Below are positions 36,601 to 47,265 of a stretch of 64,000 nucleotides of DNA, piece by piece. Made by a program: the position numbers and the translations under genes. Positions within the stretch are counted from its first letter, which is position 1. Each line of letters starts with the position of its first letter. Source of the stretch: Syngnathus acus (taxonomy: Eukaryota > Chordata > Actinopteri > Syngnathiformes > Syngnathidae); contig NC_051099.1 of NCBI RefSeq assembly GCF_901709675.1, forward strand, positions 2,356,001-2,420,000, in the 5' to 3' direction. The notes beneath the pieces were generated by a model. That model did not search any database. It saw only the letters and a list, made by a program, of their open reading frames with translations, and was not told the DNA's origin.

Positions 36601-39600
36601 GCATTTCAGGAAGCTCGCCTTTTTCTCATGTTAACAGACTGCTGTGACTCCTGTACCGCATGGGTCACTATGCTTCACACTTCTCGCGCTAAACATTTTG
36701 CACCACCCGCTTGTGCTCCCGCTCGCAGTTGGTGTGCATCGCTCAGGAGGACTACTGGCGCATCCTCAACCACGTGGAGAAGAACACGCACAAGGTGGAG
36801 GAAGAGGGCGAGATTGTCATGGTGAAGGAGCACCGCGAGCTGGACCGGAGCGGCACCCGCAAGGGACACATCGTCATCAAGGTTGGAAAAATAACAAGTG
36901 TGATGTTTGATTTGGAACTTGTAGCATTCACGCTAGCAGAACATTTGGGAGTTGACTTGAAAGATCAAGTTTGGCCACTGATTGTAACCTTGGACTTGGA
37001 CACCAGAAGAGTCCAAGGATGCTAGCCCGAAGTTGCTAATTGGTCTCTCTCGGGTTATCGGCGATCGATCAGTAGCTACTTGCTGAAACATCAATACGCT
37101 GCCTCAGCGTTTTTTGTTGCTAATTCAGAGGAAGCTTTAGCGCGTTTAGCACTCCTCTTGTCCGCCAAGGCACCTTTTGATCTTTTGCTGGGTTTTATTT
37201 TTTTTCTTCTCAGACTCTCCAGAGATAGTCGGGTATTGATTGCGTAATGGGTCTCAACGATCCAAAAACACATCCAGTGTTGACCAGTCGATTCGCCAGT
37301 GTTTAGGATTTTTTTCTCTTCTTCCCCTTGCTCCTTCCTCCTTTCTTTTGTTCTTTTTGTGTCGGGCAAAGAGAAGAGCGGATGTGCTTTGCTACTTTCG
37401 CTTCCTCGCCACAAAAGAATCGTTTCCTTCCAGAAGATTCCTTTTAGTCCAAGGTGTAACTTGTTCCTCTCTCAGAGGCCACACTCAATTTCTGAAAAAA
37501 ACAATAAATGAGTACATAATTGTCATAATTGCTGCGCTACCCGTCACCTCCAGGGGACCCCCGAGCGTCTGATCATGCACCTGGTGGAGGAGCCTTCAGT
37601 GGTGGACCCCACCTACATTGAGGACTTCCTGCTTACCTACCGCACTTTCGTGTCCAGCCCCATGGAGGTGGGCATGAAGCTGCTGGACTGGTTCCGGATG
37701 GACACGCTCCGAGACACGGTGGGTGTGCTTTCTTTTTAAACTGTGCATTGCACCCGTGGAAATGTCAAGTCGGCGATCGATGCGAAGGAATGTGTGTTTG
37801 AGCCGACGCAGTGCATCGGAAAACAATATTTGTCTGCTTTGTTTTTTTAAATAAATGACTGTCGTGTAAAAAAAATGTACATACCCTGTAACAAAACAAA
37901 ATGCTGAAAAAGTGATTCTTTTTTTTTTTTTTTTTTTTAGGTGCACCGTATGAATAATACATGCGACTTGACACATTCATCAATCAGCGCAATGTTGTTT
38001 CCGTGCTCGTTTTTGATGCCGCTGTCTTTTTTATGCTCTCCATGCGCTTTATTTGAAATGTACGTGTTTTCGATCGATACGTGTGCTCGTCAGGCTCGGC
38101 GGTCCTTGAGCTTGGCGTAGGGGCTTTGGCTGACGATGAGCATTGCTGCAAATAATCAACTTTGACCCCTGCCTTGTCTTTGATGTCACAGGTGACACGT
38201 ATCGTGCTATTGTGGGTCAACAACCACTTCAACGACTTTGAGGGCAACATGGCCATGACGCGCTTCCTGGAGGACTTTGAGAAGCGGCTGGAAGCCGCTG
38301 TAAGTCTTCGCACCTCGCCGTGGCCTCTCAAAGCCTTCGCACAAGTCTGCATTGTTTTATTTTTATTTAACCCCCCTTCAGAAAATGAAAGGCCACCTGC
38401 GGCTGCTCAACATTGCGTGCACCGCCAAGGCCAAGTGGCGGCAGATCACGCTGCAAAAGGCGTCACGCGAGTCGCCGCTCTACTTCAGCGTCCAGGGCGG
38501 CAGCGAGCGCGGCTTCGGCATCTTCGTTGAGGCGGTGGAGGACAGCAGCAAGGCGGCCGAGGCGGGACTTAAACGTGGGGACCAGGTGAGGTGGCAGAAT
38601 TAGCACTGCCAACAATGGCAGAGAAAGGCGCCTTGTCTTCACGTAACTTAACGGTTGTTGCTAGGCAGACTTCAGTAAAGCAAGCCAAAATGTGCCATTT
38701 CAGATCATGGAGATCAACGGTCAGAACTTTGAGAACATCTCTTTCTCCAAAGCCGTGGATATCCTGAGGAACAACACGCACCTGTCCCTCACAGTCAAGA
38801 CCAACATATTTGGTGAGTGAACCATCTCGCCGTCAATACATTTCTTTTCACGTCACTCCTCAAAATGTCGGCTTTGACTTCGTGTCGCCCTTTAATTGTC
38901 GTCGCAGTCTTCAAAGAGCTCCTGAGCCGGATCGTGCACGAAAAGAAGAACGGCGGGCCGCACATTCCCAAGATCCAAGAGAAGAAGGGCAACCGCTTCT
39001 CCATCCCGGATCTGCCCGGCGACATGGAGTTCGCCACCGACCACAAGGCCACGCGCAAGATGAAGGCCAACACGGTGTCGGGCGGCCGCAACAAGATCCG
39101 CAAGATGTTGGAGAAGACGCGCTTCAGCATCCTTCCACCCAAGCCCTTCAGGTAGAACGTGCTATGCTAACGTGGCCGCTAACGAGAAAAGAGGTCCTCT
39201 TAATTGGAACAAGGAACAATGCGCTGACTCAGCGTGACTTTTCTATTTTGAATGGGGTCAAACGGTCGCCGTGCGAGTCACACTTCCTCAATAAACCACT
39301 TGTGGAGGAGCAACATCACTTTTTAGCACGTATACGTACTTTGCTCACACATGCTACAAAGTGGACACGCACGCACATTGTCGCGCTCGCTGTGCTTTTT
39401 CTTTAGTGGGACTGCTTGTCTCTTTTCTGTTCAATTTCCATTTTATTTAAATTTTGTGTTCCTTTTTCCCCCTGCTTTGCTGCTTCAGGGGCCTATTTGG
39501 GTAAGACCTCTTGTTCGGTGCACGCACACACAGCCATTCCTGTTCCCGTCCACTTGTTGCTAGGTGGAATTCACAGGGGTCAACTAGGCAACACGATGCT

Positions 39601-42600
39601 GTTTTATTTTTTTTATCACACTTGTCAATTTCCAGCTGCCATTTTAAGTATCAAACATTTTGAGTTGAGTTTTTCTCCAGTTTGCATATAGAGTACATGA
39701 AATTCCCGCTGTCACTTTTGTCATGTCTTTGAATGGAACATTTGCATGTGATGTAACATTTCCATTCATTACAATGGAAAGCTTCTGCAAAGACATTTTG
39801 GACTAATAGCGCCCTTTGACCTTGTCGATCCCCCTCAGCGATGGCGGCGTGGGTCAGTCGCAGGACGACAGCATCGTGGGTACCAAGCAATGTCGGCACA
39901 GCGTGGCCATCCTGCCCATTCCTGGCAGCCTCTCGTCCAGCAGCCCGGACCTCCTCCAACCCGCCACCAGCGTCCTGGACTTCTCCAATCCGGCAGGTAG
40001 GTGACCACCACCCTGCCCGCCGTCCACACAAATGGATTCCAGAACACCAAGTTTTTCCACCACCTTATGTTCTTTTCACGGCCTTCATTCTTTCCTCTCA
40101 TGTTTTCTTCTCCTTGTCATCCTTCTCTCGGCCCAGCGCTGGGACTGTACTGTGAGTATGGATGCTTGACTTTGTTTGTGTTCTGCATGCGCTTCCGTCT
40201 GACAAACAGTCCTTGAGGTTTGTTTTATTTGATGTGTGCAAGATGGTTGCTCAACCTGTGACCTGAACTTTCCAGCCGTGGGACAAAGTTGCCCGTAGGA
40301 ATGGCTAAATGAGTCTGCGATGGCGCCATTATACCAAAATGACAGACTTGCTGTGTGGTTTTGAACTTGAGTTTTTAATTTTTTTTAAAATGCTCTACTC
40401 ATGACAGACATGCTTACCAAATTTCATGTAACTTCGTTTTCAGCATCTGAACTTTGGCAAAGAGTTTTGTGGCAAAGTCACTGCCGTTTGCCAAAACTAA
40501 AACAAGTTAAGCTGTGAAAAGCCTCTGGAAATGGCCAGGCTGAAACGGCGGCGACTTCAAGCTTTGCACAAAATGGCCGCTTGAAACAAAAATAGCAAAG
40601 TGTCAAAGTGCACCGCATGCTCAAAGTCTAAAAACCAAATAAAAATAAATAACAACAACGCGATACATGATTGTCCTTCTCACACCCTCTCCAGACATCC
40701 CGGACCAGGTGATCCGGGTTTTTAAGGCCGACCAGCAGAGCTGTTACATCATCATCAGCAAGGACACCACCGCCAAGGATGTGGTGGCGCACGCCGTCAA
40801 CGAGTTTGGACTAACACCGGCCGCCGAGAACTACTCGCTGTGCGAGGTCTCCGTCAGCCCCGAAGGTGTCATCAAGCAGCGCCGCCTGCCTGACCAGCTC
40901 TCCAAGCTGGCCGACCGCATTCAGCTTAGCGGCAGGTAAGAAGGCGCCGGGCGGGCCGGGTTTTCGAAGACTCTCAAACTGTTGTCGCATAAATAGCAAC
41001 GCTTATCACCGTATGCAGGTACTACCTGAAGAACAACATGGAGACGGAGACACTGTGTTCCGACGAGGACGCCCAGGACTTGCTGCGTGAGAGTCACATT
41101 TCGCTGCTGCAGCTCAACACCATGGAGGTGGCCGCCCAGCTCTCCATGCGGGACTTTGAGCTCTTCAGGAACATCGAGTCCACCGAGTACGTGGACGACC
41201 TGTTCAAGATGGACTCGGCGGCGGGCGGCGCCGGCCACCTGAAGTGCTTCGAGGACATCATCAACCAGGAGACCTTCTGGGTGGCCACCGAGATCCTCAA
41301 GGAGCCCAACGCGCTCAAGAGGATGAAAACCGTCAAGCACTTTATCAAGATCGCCCTGCACTGCCAAGAGTGCAAGAACTTCAACTCCATGTTTGCAATC
41401 ATCAGGTATGGACGGGTTCATGGATATTGGTCCCAACCCTGAATGGTCGTCAATTGTCAATTTCTTTCCCTTTTAGTGGTCTGAACTTGGCCCCGGTGGC
41501 CCGCCTGCGCAACTCATGGGAAAAGCTGCCCAGCAAGTACGACAAACTCTTTGGGGACCTTCAGGACATCTTTGACCCGTCCCGCAACATGGCCAAGTAC
41601 CGCAACATCCTGAGCAGCCAGAGCATGCAGCCGCCCGTCATCCCGCTCTTCCCCGTGGTCAAGAAGGACCTCACGTTCCTGCATGAAGGTGCGCGTGCGT
41701 GCTTGCTTGCTTGCTTGCTTGCTCCAACAAGAAGTCGCTGCCCGGTTTGAAGTATCATTGTGGCTGGCGTACTTCCTCTTACTTGTCATTTGGTGCTCAC
41801 TCAAGCAGCTTTACTTCTGCGAAAGGCTTCCTCTATTGATCGCTTTACATCTGACTCTGAGTCAATCCAAAACCAACTCAGCTTTGGAAGGAAGTTGTAT
41901 TAGGAAGCGATATTTCAATCCTGTGATAAACAACAAATACATGAAACATCCCACCAGGCAACGACTCGACGGTGGACGGCCTGGTGAACTTCGAGAAGCT
42001 GCGGATGATCGCCAAGGAGATCCGACACGTGGTCCGGATGACGTCGGCCAACATGGACCCCGCTCTGATGTTCAGACAACGGTCAGCCATCTTTGTAGTC
42101 CTTCCATCATCATCATCATCATCCCGCATTCAACCGCTCGCTCGCTGTCACACAATGTCAGCATGCAGGGGGTCTGCAGTGGAGGAGCGCCACTGCCCCC
42201 CGCAGACCCTCTCGGTGTACTACAAGAGTGGAATATCGAGTGGGCACGAGTATTGGGATGCTTGTCTTGCACTTTGTCTTCACTTGTCGCGTTCTCAGAA
42301 GGTGTCCCGATACTTTTGTCCATGCAGCATGTGGCAGGTGTGGGCAACTTATTTACATGACCACAGATTGAATTGTTATTAATTCAAATATTTGACATAC
42401 TTTATAGCTGCCCCATCTGTCCATTTATAAAAATCAAACGTGAGCACAAACGTTTGCCCACTCCTCTTCTGCGGTTACATCCCTCCACATTTTTCCATTT
42501 GTTTTCATCACCTCCATTTCATTACCCAAACCCCCCCCCCCAAAAAAAAAAAAAAAAACCCCGATAGCAACTATTCTCATCACGCTTCAATCTCCACACC

Positions 42601-45561
42601 TCTCGCTTACAGGAAGAAGAGGTGGAAGAGTTTAGGGTAAGTTTTGCCCCCCCACTCCCGGAGCCATTTTGTCGCATCCCACTCCCCACCTCAAAAAAAA
42701 AAGCATGCAAAAACTGACTTGCGTGTACATTTGCCTGTGCTTGCGTGTACGTCATTAACAGCCGTTGGAAGGACTCTGTATCCCATAATATTCCCCATAT
42801 GCAGTGGTCACCAACACCCTAACCCTCCTGCCATATACAGCATGGCTAGCGCGGCTAGCTGCATGGACTGCAATATTAATCTTGATAATGATCGTTTTGT
42901 TGAGCTTATGCAGCTCTGAGCTATATGCAGCATTAGGTGCACAACATTTATTTGTATAGTCCGGTTATTCAGATTCATCTAAAGAGTATTGTATGTTGGA
43001 TTGTAACTTTTTAATAATGTTGATTTTATTTGAATGGGTTTTGGTGTTATGTATGAAATTAACATAAGCTCGTCAACTCATCTGCAGGTCCTTGAGTCAG
43101 GGCAGCACCAACTCCAACATGCTGGACGTGCAGGGCGTCGGGCACAAGAAGCGCGTGCGCCGCAGCTCGTTGCTCAACGCCAAGAAGCTGTACGAGGACG
43201 CGCAGATGGCACGCAAGGTCAAGCAGTACCTGTCTAACCTGGCCGTGGAAACGGACGAAGACAAGCATCAGATCATGTCGTTGCAGTGCGAGCCCGCCTA
43301 CACCACCAGTGAGTGCGCACACAAAATATTTCCCATAAGGTATTCGGTTCATTTCATTTACACTACAACACACGTCTTTTTTTTTTTTTTTGCACGTTCT
43401 AGTTTCAAAGAACCTGAGTGACCGGCGGTCCACCAAGTCGGACATGTCGCCCGTGTCGCTGCGGTCGGCGCTGCCTTCGGGCAAAAGCCAGAACCGGGTG
43501 TCGCAGGTGCTTCAGGTGCAGGTGCCGCTCAACCCGCTACGCAAGAAGAGCAGTGCCAAAGACGTGGGCCCGCCTAGTAAGTACCTGGATGGCTTAAGCG
43601 TCTACAGTACGGTTGCAAATATTTAGAGCCCGGCGGTCTCCTTTGTTCCAGACTTCAGCTCCCCTCAGGTGGTGAAGAAGCCCCCCGCCAGCTCGGCAGA
43701 CGAGTGGACCTCCAAGAGGACCTCGGACGACACGGTGTCCACCATCTCGTCCCTGCACTCCAGCCCAACCGTGTCGCCGCAAGGCTCGCCGCGCAAAGGC
43801 CTCTCAGCCAAAACCCAGACTTGCTCGGGCCAGATGAACCTGTCTGGCTCGTCGTCGTCGTTGACCAGCGAGGCCAGCACCAAAGCGAGCACTGTCAGCC
43901 TGCGCAGCTACGGCATAGGTAAGCCAGGCTCGCCAACCCAAACGCGTAAATTGAGTCCGTCGGCTGGCGTGTAAACTCAACTTTGTTTCCTCTGCGCAGG
44001 ATACGCGCTGCTTCCTCCCGGTAAGACGGACAATCTGTCCGACTCCAGTCATAGCGAGATTTCGTCTCGCTCCAGCATCTGCTCCGTGGACTCGGTGCCA
44101 GCCCCTGGTCTGGAGGAGCGCTGCAACAGCATCGGCGCCAGGACGTCAGTCGCATCCGCCGTGCCGGCCGGCGTGCCGACGCCCGAGAGCGCGGCGGCCA
44201 CGCACTTAAACGTGGACTACAGCCAGCCCAGCGCCAGGTTCGTCCACTTAGGCTGGTCGATATTTTCCCTATAACAAGCACCGGAGTAATTCCCATCTAT
44301 CTCCTCCCTGTGACGCAGCTCTCTTTCTGCCACGGCGGCCATGTCATCTCGGGCCTATGCCGCACGAGGCGCTACCTTTACGTCGTCTTTCTCCACGGAA
44401 GAGCTGACGCCCGACTTGACCTCCCTGGACTCGGTGGCCGACAGCGGGCGTGGCAGCTGGACGTCATGCTCGTCCAACTCCCACGACTCCTTCCAGAGCT
44501 TGCCCACTTCCTCCTGCCGCCCGTGGGACCACGGCGTCCACGGCCACCCGCTGGCGCTCGCTAACCGCTTGGCCGGCACCGCCGTGGCCGAGGCAGACGC
44601 CGCCCGCGACTCTGAGCTGGCCAAGCAGTCGCGGCAGAGTTGGGCGTCGTCCGGCTCTTTGTCGGATACCTACGAGGGGAAGTACGGCACCGTAAAGCGG
44701 AGGAACACCGGCGAGCAGCAGCAGCAGGCGCCGCCTGGCTCCGGCTCGTCGGCCTCGCCGACCGGTGACGGGGCAGTGCAGAGCACAGACCCCGCCTACA
44801 AAACGGTGACATCCAGCACGGACAAAGGTCTCATAGGTGAGGATGCTAATGCTAAGAATGCTAATGGAACTTTACTGGTAGTTGGAGCTATAGATGCTAA
44901 CTAAACATCAGTGCTTAATTTGAACAGGGTAGCACTCGTAGTCATGCTTACATGTGAGCTGCCATTCTTCATCTCACTGCTTCTCGTCATGTTTTGCTTC
45001 ATGGTGTTTTCTCAGCCGTTACCACCATTTAATTTCTCCATGGTTTTCCTTCTGTTGCCCCCCTTCACTCCCTCCCCTGTTGTTTTTTTGGGTTGTTCTT
45101 CCATCACCTCCATTCAGTATACTGCATCACCTCCCCCACCAAGGATGAGCGTTACCGAGCTCCCCCTCCCACCCCTCCAGGCTACCAGGGTCTGGCTCTG
45201 GGTGAGGTCAAAGATGTAAGCATCAGCGGCGGCGCCGCGGTGGCAGCGGGGCCGCCGCCCGCGAGGCCTCCCCACCTCAAACCGCCCGACTACAGCGTGG
45301 CCATGCAAAGGAGCAAGCTCCTGCAGAGTCCGGGAGCCGTCGGGAGCCTGGCGGAGGCCCGCAGACTTGCCGGCAGCCGCATGGGAATGCGCGACATGAA
45401 TGACAGCGAAGACGGTACGTGATTGATACTGGATTGCCAGGCCACTCACACTTTTAAATCGGATTTTTTTCTCTAATGTCAAAGGGAAAAAAGTACATCA
45501 AATGTGACTTCCTCTTTGTTGTCTTTGCCCTCTCGCAGATGAACAAGTTTCCGCCGTGTAG
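20503..45561 (+). CDS. rapgef6: rapgef6 (PDZ-GEF2), Rap guanine nucleotide exchange factor 6
   Basis: Activates Rap1/Rap2 by GDP release at membranes and junctions. Exons: 20503-20577, 24782-24852, 24948-25004, 25121-25204, 26947-27016, 28522-28665, 29186-29203, 35183-35314, 35752-35932, 36027-36163, 36248-36406, 36729-36881, 37554-37718, 38192-38299, 38382-38585, 38704-38812, 38908-39151, 39839-39996, 40695-40935, 41019-41405, 41477-41688, 41958-42081, 42613-42636, 43088-43308, 43403-43576, 43652-43918, 44000-44237, 44319-44836, 45118-45414, 45539-45561: 4995 nt, 1664 aa (human 1601). Order: first cNMP-like domain (about 25-120), [12 protein letters not shown] linker, second cNMP-like domain (about 278-427), REM (from 428), PDZ (about 540-620), RA (about 757-840), CDC25 catalytic domain (about 880-1080, [19 protein letters not shown]), Ser-rich tail, and C-terminal EQVSAV, a PDZ ligand. 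[14 protein letters not shown] and the tail favour RAPGEF6 over RAPGEF2. The ATG at 20503 is followed by in-frame ATGs at 20509 and 20521. Confidence 0.95.
21446..21607 (+). mobile_element. SINE-like repeat with tRNA-type head, internally deleted
   Basis: The segment starts with CAGGTTAGCACGTCCACCTC (A-box-like) and has a perfect Pol III B-box GGTTCGATTCC at 21478-21488. It then carries the recognisable body words GGAGTTTGCATGTTCTCCCC and TGTGCCTTGCGATTGGCTGG of a repeat widespread in teleosts. The part that normally joins these body blocks is missing, so this is a decayed, inactive copy. Family name was not assigned. Confidence 0.65.
24526..24540 (+). promoter_or_regulatory. Consensus CTCF-like motif in rapgef6 intron 1
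   Basis: CCAGCAGGGGGCAGC matches the vertebrate CTCF core (CCASYAGRKGGCRS) at every position and is 240 bp upstream of rapgef6 exon 2. Occupancy is not known. Confidence 0.5.
25602..25622 (+). repeat. (CA)n microsatellite in rapgef6 intron 4
   Basis: A pure CA run of about 21 bp in the intron between exons at 25121 and 26947. The rest of that intron (25205-26946) has no feature I can support. Confidence 0.85.
26917..26937 (+). repeat. (TG)n next to rapgef6 exon 5 acceptor
   Basis: A TG run of 21 bp ends 10 bp before the exon at 26947. UG-rich sequence beside an acceptor is a known CELF/TDP-43 binding context and could modulate inclusion of this exon, which carries the [12 protein letters not shown] segment of the first cNMP-like domain. 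Confidence 0.6.
28255..28665 (+). CDS. rapgef6: Candidate alternative first exon (P2) of rapgef6, reading into exon 6
   Basis: The frame of exon 6 (28522-28665) stays open upstream through its own splice acceptor to an ATG at 28255, adding 89 codons that begin [18 protein letters not shown] and continue through a charged, Ser/Lys/Arg-rich stretch ([17 protein letters not shown]). Upstream sequence (about 28000-28250) is mixed poly-T and GC-rich. A transcript starting here would lack most of the first cNMP-like domain and carry a basic N-terminus instead. Frame matching is exact (267 nt = 89 codons to the acceptor). It could also be a chance open frame; no TATA box or strong promoter motif is seen. 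Confidence 0.4.
28992..29045 (+). mobile_element. Degraded fragment of the SINE-like repeat head
   Basis: The words GTCGGCTCGTCTGCC and GAGGTTCCGGGTTTG resemble the tRNA-like head of the repeat at 21446-21607 (GTTAGCACGTCCACC; B-box GGTTCGATTCC) with several mismatches. Only about 50 bp is recognisable. Confidence 0.4.
29186..29203 (+). CDS. rapgef6: rapgef6 18-nt microexon (DYVNNQ)
   Basis: ccccctgcag | GATTATGTCAACAACCAG | gtaggg: a strong acceptor and donor flank exactly 18 nt in phase 0. It sits between exon 6 (ends ...AAYK) and the LPADL exon at 35183, where human RAPGEF6 has a short EVNSYLS-type segment. Skipping would keep the frame, so it may be a regulated cassette. Confidence 0.65.
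29204..31872 (+). other. rapgef6: rapgef6 intron segment between microexon and P3 first exon
   Basis: No coding exon can be supported. It contains poly-A, poly-C (30510-30520, 31070-31080) and pyrimidine microsatellites, including (CT)n at 31236-31258 and CCTC repeats near 31332-31346. From about 31.2 kb the pyrimidine-rich sequence looks like promoter and 5' UTR for the exon at 31873. Confidence 0.5.
31236..31258 (+). repeat. (CT)n microsatellite upstream of rapgef6 P3 exon
   Basis: A 23-bp CT run within a larger pyrimidine-rich stretch (31225-31365). GA/CT repeats are frequent in internal vertebrate promoters, which fits the alternative first exon 600 bp downstream. Confidence 0.85.
31873..31926 (+). 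CDS. rapgef6: Candidate alternative first exon (P3) of rapgef6, [18 protein letters not shown]
   Basis: An ATG in good context (AAGAG before ATG, G at +4) opens 18 codons ending exactly at a consensus donor (AAA/gtaagc). The exon ends in phase 0 and the next exon at 35183 begins in phase 0 ([10 protein letters not shown]), so the join is in frame. The resulting protein would drop the whole first cNMP-like domain and the basic linker, comparable in layout to the short RAPGEF2 isoform whose own first exon joins at the same LPADF/LPADL boundary. The hydrophobic N-terminus with two Cys could be S-acylated (inference). I do not recognise the peptide from a known protein. Confidence 0.6.
32140..32297 (+). 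repeat. 79-bp tandem duplication with a CTCF-like site in each copy
   Basis: Two adjacent units, 32140-32218 and 32219-32297, begin GAGTTGAGGAGTTTC and end GAAGACTGT, with only about six differences by eye. Each holds CGCCATCTTGTGGCA (32179-32193 and 32258-32272), whose reverse complement TGCCACAAGATGGCG fits the CTCF core. High identity suggests a recent duplication. Confidence 0.85.
32458..32961 (-). other. Unexplained minus-strand open frame inside rapgef6 intron
   Basis: A 167-codon open frame on the minus strand starts at an ATG (32959-32961), with a second overlapping minus-strand frame of 118 codons (32565-32921). I recognise no domain, signal peptide or membrane segment. The region has low-repeat, coding-like composition. 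It could be an antisense transcript, a decayed mobile-element fragment or chance. Confidence 0.15.
33581..33611 (+). repeat. Poly-C tract (31 C)
   Basis: An uninterrupted run of 31 C in a rapgef6 intron; the complementary strand is poly-G. It can form i-motif or G-quadruplex structures and is prone to length error in sequencing. Confidence 0.9.
40137..40151 (+). CDS. rapgef6: Candidate 15-nt microexon of rapgef6 between PDZ and RA parts
   Basis: A long polypyrimidine tract ending cggcccag precedes CGCTGGGACTGTACT, followed by a perfect donor gtgagt. Spliced between the exons ending 39996 (one base, G) and starting 40695 (AC), it converts N-P-D-I-P into N-P-A-L-G-L-Y-Y-I-P and keeps the frame. 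The canonical human protein has no insertion here, so inclusion is probably tissue-restricted. Confidence 0.6.
41700..41723 (+). repeat. (TGCT)n tetranucleotide repeat
   Basis: Five to six GCTT units begin 11 bp after the donor of the rapgef6 exon ending at 41688, in the intron within the catalytic-domain coding region. Confidence 0.8.
42613..42636 (+). CDS. rapgef6: rapgef6 24-nt microexon (KKRWKSLG)
   Basis: cgcttacag | 24 nt | gtaagt. It encodes KKRWKSLG, matching the basic RKKRWRSLG segment just after the catalytic domain in RAPGEF6/RAPGEF2. Skipping it keeps the frame (R-Q-R-S-L-S-Q) and would remove a basic patch, so it can be a regulated cassette although the segment is conserved. Confidence 0.85.
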
Positions 45562-47110
45562 ACGTGTGGCTGTCTGGTTTCTTTTTGACCATCACCTGGA
45601 ACTCGTGCCTGCTTCACTTGAAAATAGATTTTTTTTTAAAAGACTTCTGACTTTATTTTAATCATTTTAATTTTGCACCTCGGAACTAGCGCCACATTTT
45701 CCTTGGGACAAGATAGCTGACTGACGGATGCCAGGATCATGTGTGGGACTTCTGCCACCTGTTTGTCTCAGTCCCTGAAACTTGTGCCTGTTTCACTTGA
45801 AAACAAGAAGCTGTTTTTCAGACCAAGAAAAAGAAAGATGCTTTTAACTTTTTTTTTTTGATCACTTCAATTTTGCACCACGTTTTCCTCGGGACGAGAT
45901 GGCCAACCGAAGGCATTCATGTGGAGCACTCAAAATGGCCGCTTCCTGACGCTAGCTACCCAAATGAGGCGCTACCTCCCGGACCTTTTAGGTGAAAACA
46001 AACAAAAAACCACAATGATTTTATGTTTATTTTAAAGGCGCAAACAGGGGTAAAGGCGTTTTTTTGTTTGTTTACAGTGTTGATTGTATGAAATTGCTAG
46101 CCCCCCCTAAATGGCATCCAAACAAGAAGACTCCCTGTATTCAACGTACAGAAAAGGATTGGTCTTCCATTAGCATCGTTCGGAAGACTTGGAATGCTAA
46201 CATTTGCATATGTATAAATACATGAATGGAAATGTATATTTTTTATTTGTTTTTTTTTGGTCATTCATTTTGCCGTAAATTAATGATGGTGTATAGATGA
46301 CGGATTGTGGAATATTTTTGAATATTTTGTTACAAAACCCCCAAAATTTTATTTTCTCTGCTGGCTTCTCGTAGATGTGTGGACACTGCCATGTGTGTGC
46401 TCGAGTTTGTGTGTGTATGTCAGGGATTATTTTTTTATTGCTTTATTTATCTCACAACATATAGTGATAGTCTTTAGCCTTTGCCTGGTTTCCTGGATCT
46501 CAGGCTTCATTGAGTTTCCTGGGCACCTGTGTGGGTCTACCAGGATCCTTATTTTAGCACTCCAGGCCCCTGTGCATGTTCTTTGACCTCTGTGGGTGTT
46601 CCCACAATCCTGGGCACCTTCTTTCATCTTTGTTTGCACGGCTCCACTCCTTACGTTCTAAACCAAGTGTCAGTATTAACCCTCCTCAGGTGTGAATTTG
46701 TTTTGTATAAAGTCAGTTCTTGATTTTCAAACCTCCATTTTATCCCCCCACTACAATGCAATAAGCGATGTGAATAAGAAACAATGACAAGGATGCACAA
46801 TAAGCTGTAAAAAAAAAAAAGAGTGTTGGCTGCACAAATAACGTCCCGTGTGTGTGTGTGTGCGCGCGTGTGTACAAGTGTCACTCGTCTCGTTGCTGTT
46901 TTTTATGTCTTTTACAAAGACGACTCCATTTCGGCATTGTACGCTTTGTATATGTATTGTATTTTTTACCGGTGGATTGTACATAGTTGTTCTATTTTGT
47001 TTAAGAGGATGTGTACAAAGGATTTAAAACAAAGAAGTGAGGACATTTTATTTCCTTTAAAATCTACTGATAAGAATTTGGACAATGAATAAAATCCTAA
47101 AATGGAAACT
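45562..47110 (+). other. rapgef6: rapgef6 3' UTR and polyadenylation signal
   Basis: A 1.55-kb 3' UTR ends near an AATAAA at 47088-47093. It contains a diverged internal duplication (about 45600-45935) and a short TG run (about 46848-46864). No other gene is visible in it. Confidence 0.65.
45600..45935 (+). repeat. Diverged tandem duplication in rapgef6 3' UTR
   Basis: Blocks recur in the same order: AACTCGTGCCTGCTTCACTTG at 45600 versus AACTTGTGCCTGTTTCACTTG at 45779; TTTTGCACC at 45672 and 45872; CCTTGGGACAAGATAGC near 45701 versus CCTCGGGACGAGATGGC near 45887. Offsets of 179-200 bp show one duplication with later indels. Confidence 0.65.
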
Positions 47111-47265
47111 CTTGGCTCAGGATTGTTTATGACTTTGAAATCAAGTTATATTCAATCAAGTTCTTCATTAGGTTGGCAATTTAACATTTCTTTGCAATAA
47201 ATCCCATTGCATATTATTTTGGGCATGTGCATATTATATGGAAAAACTGAGTGCAAATAGACAAT

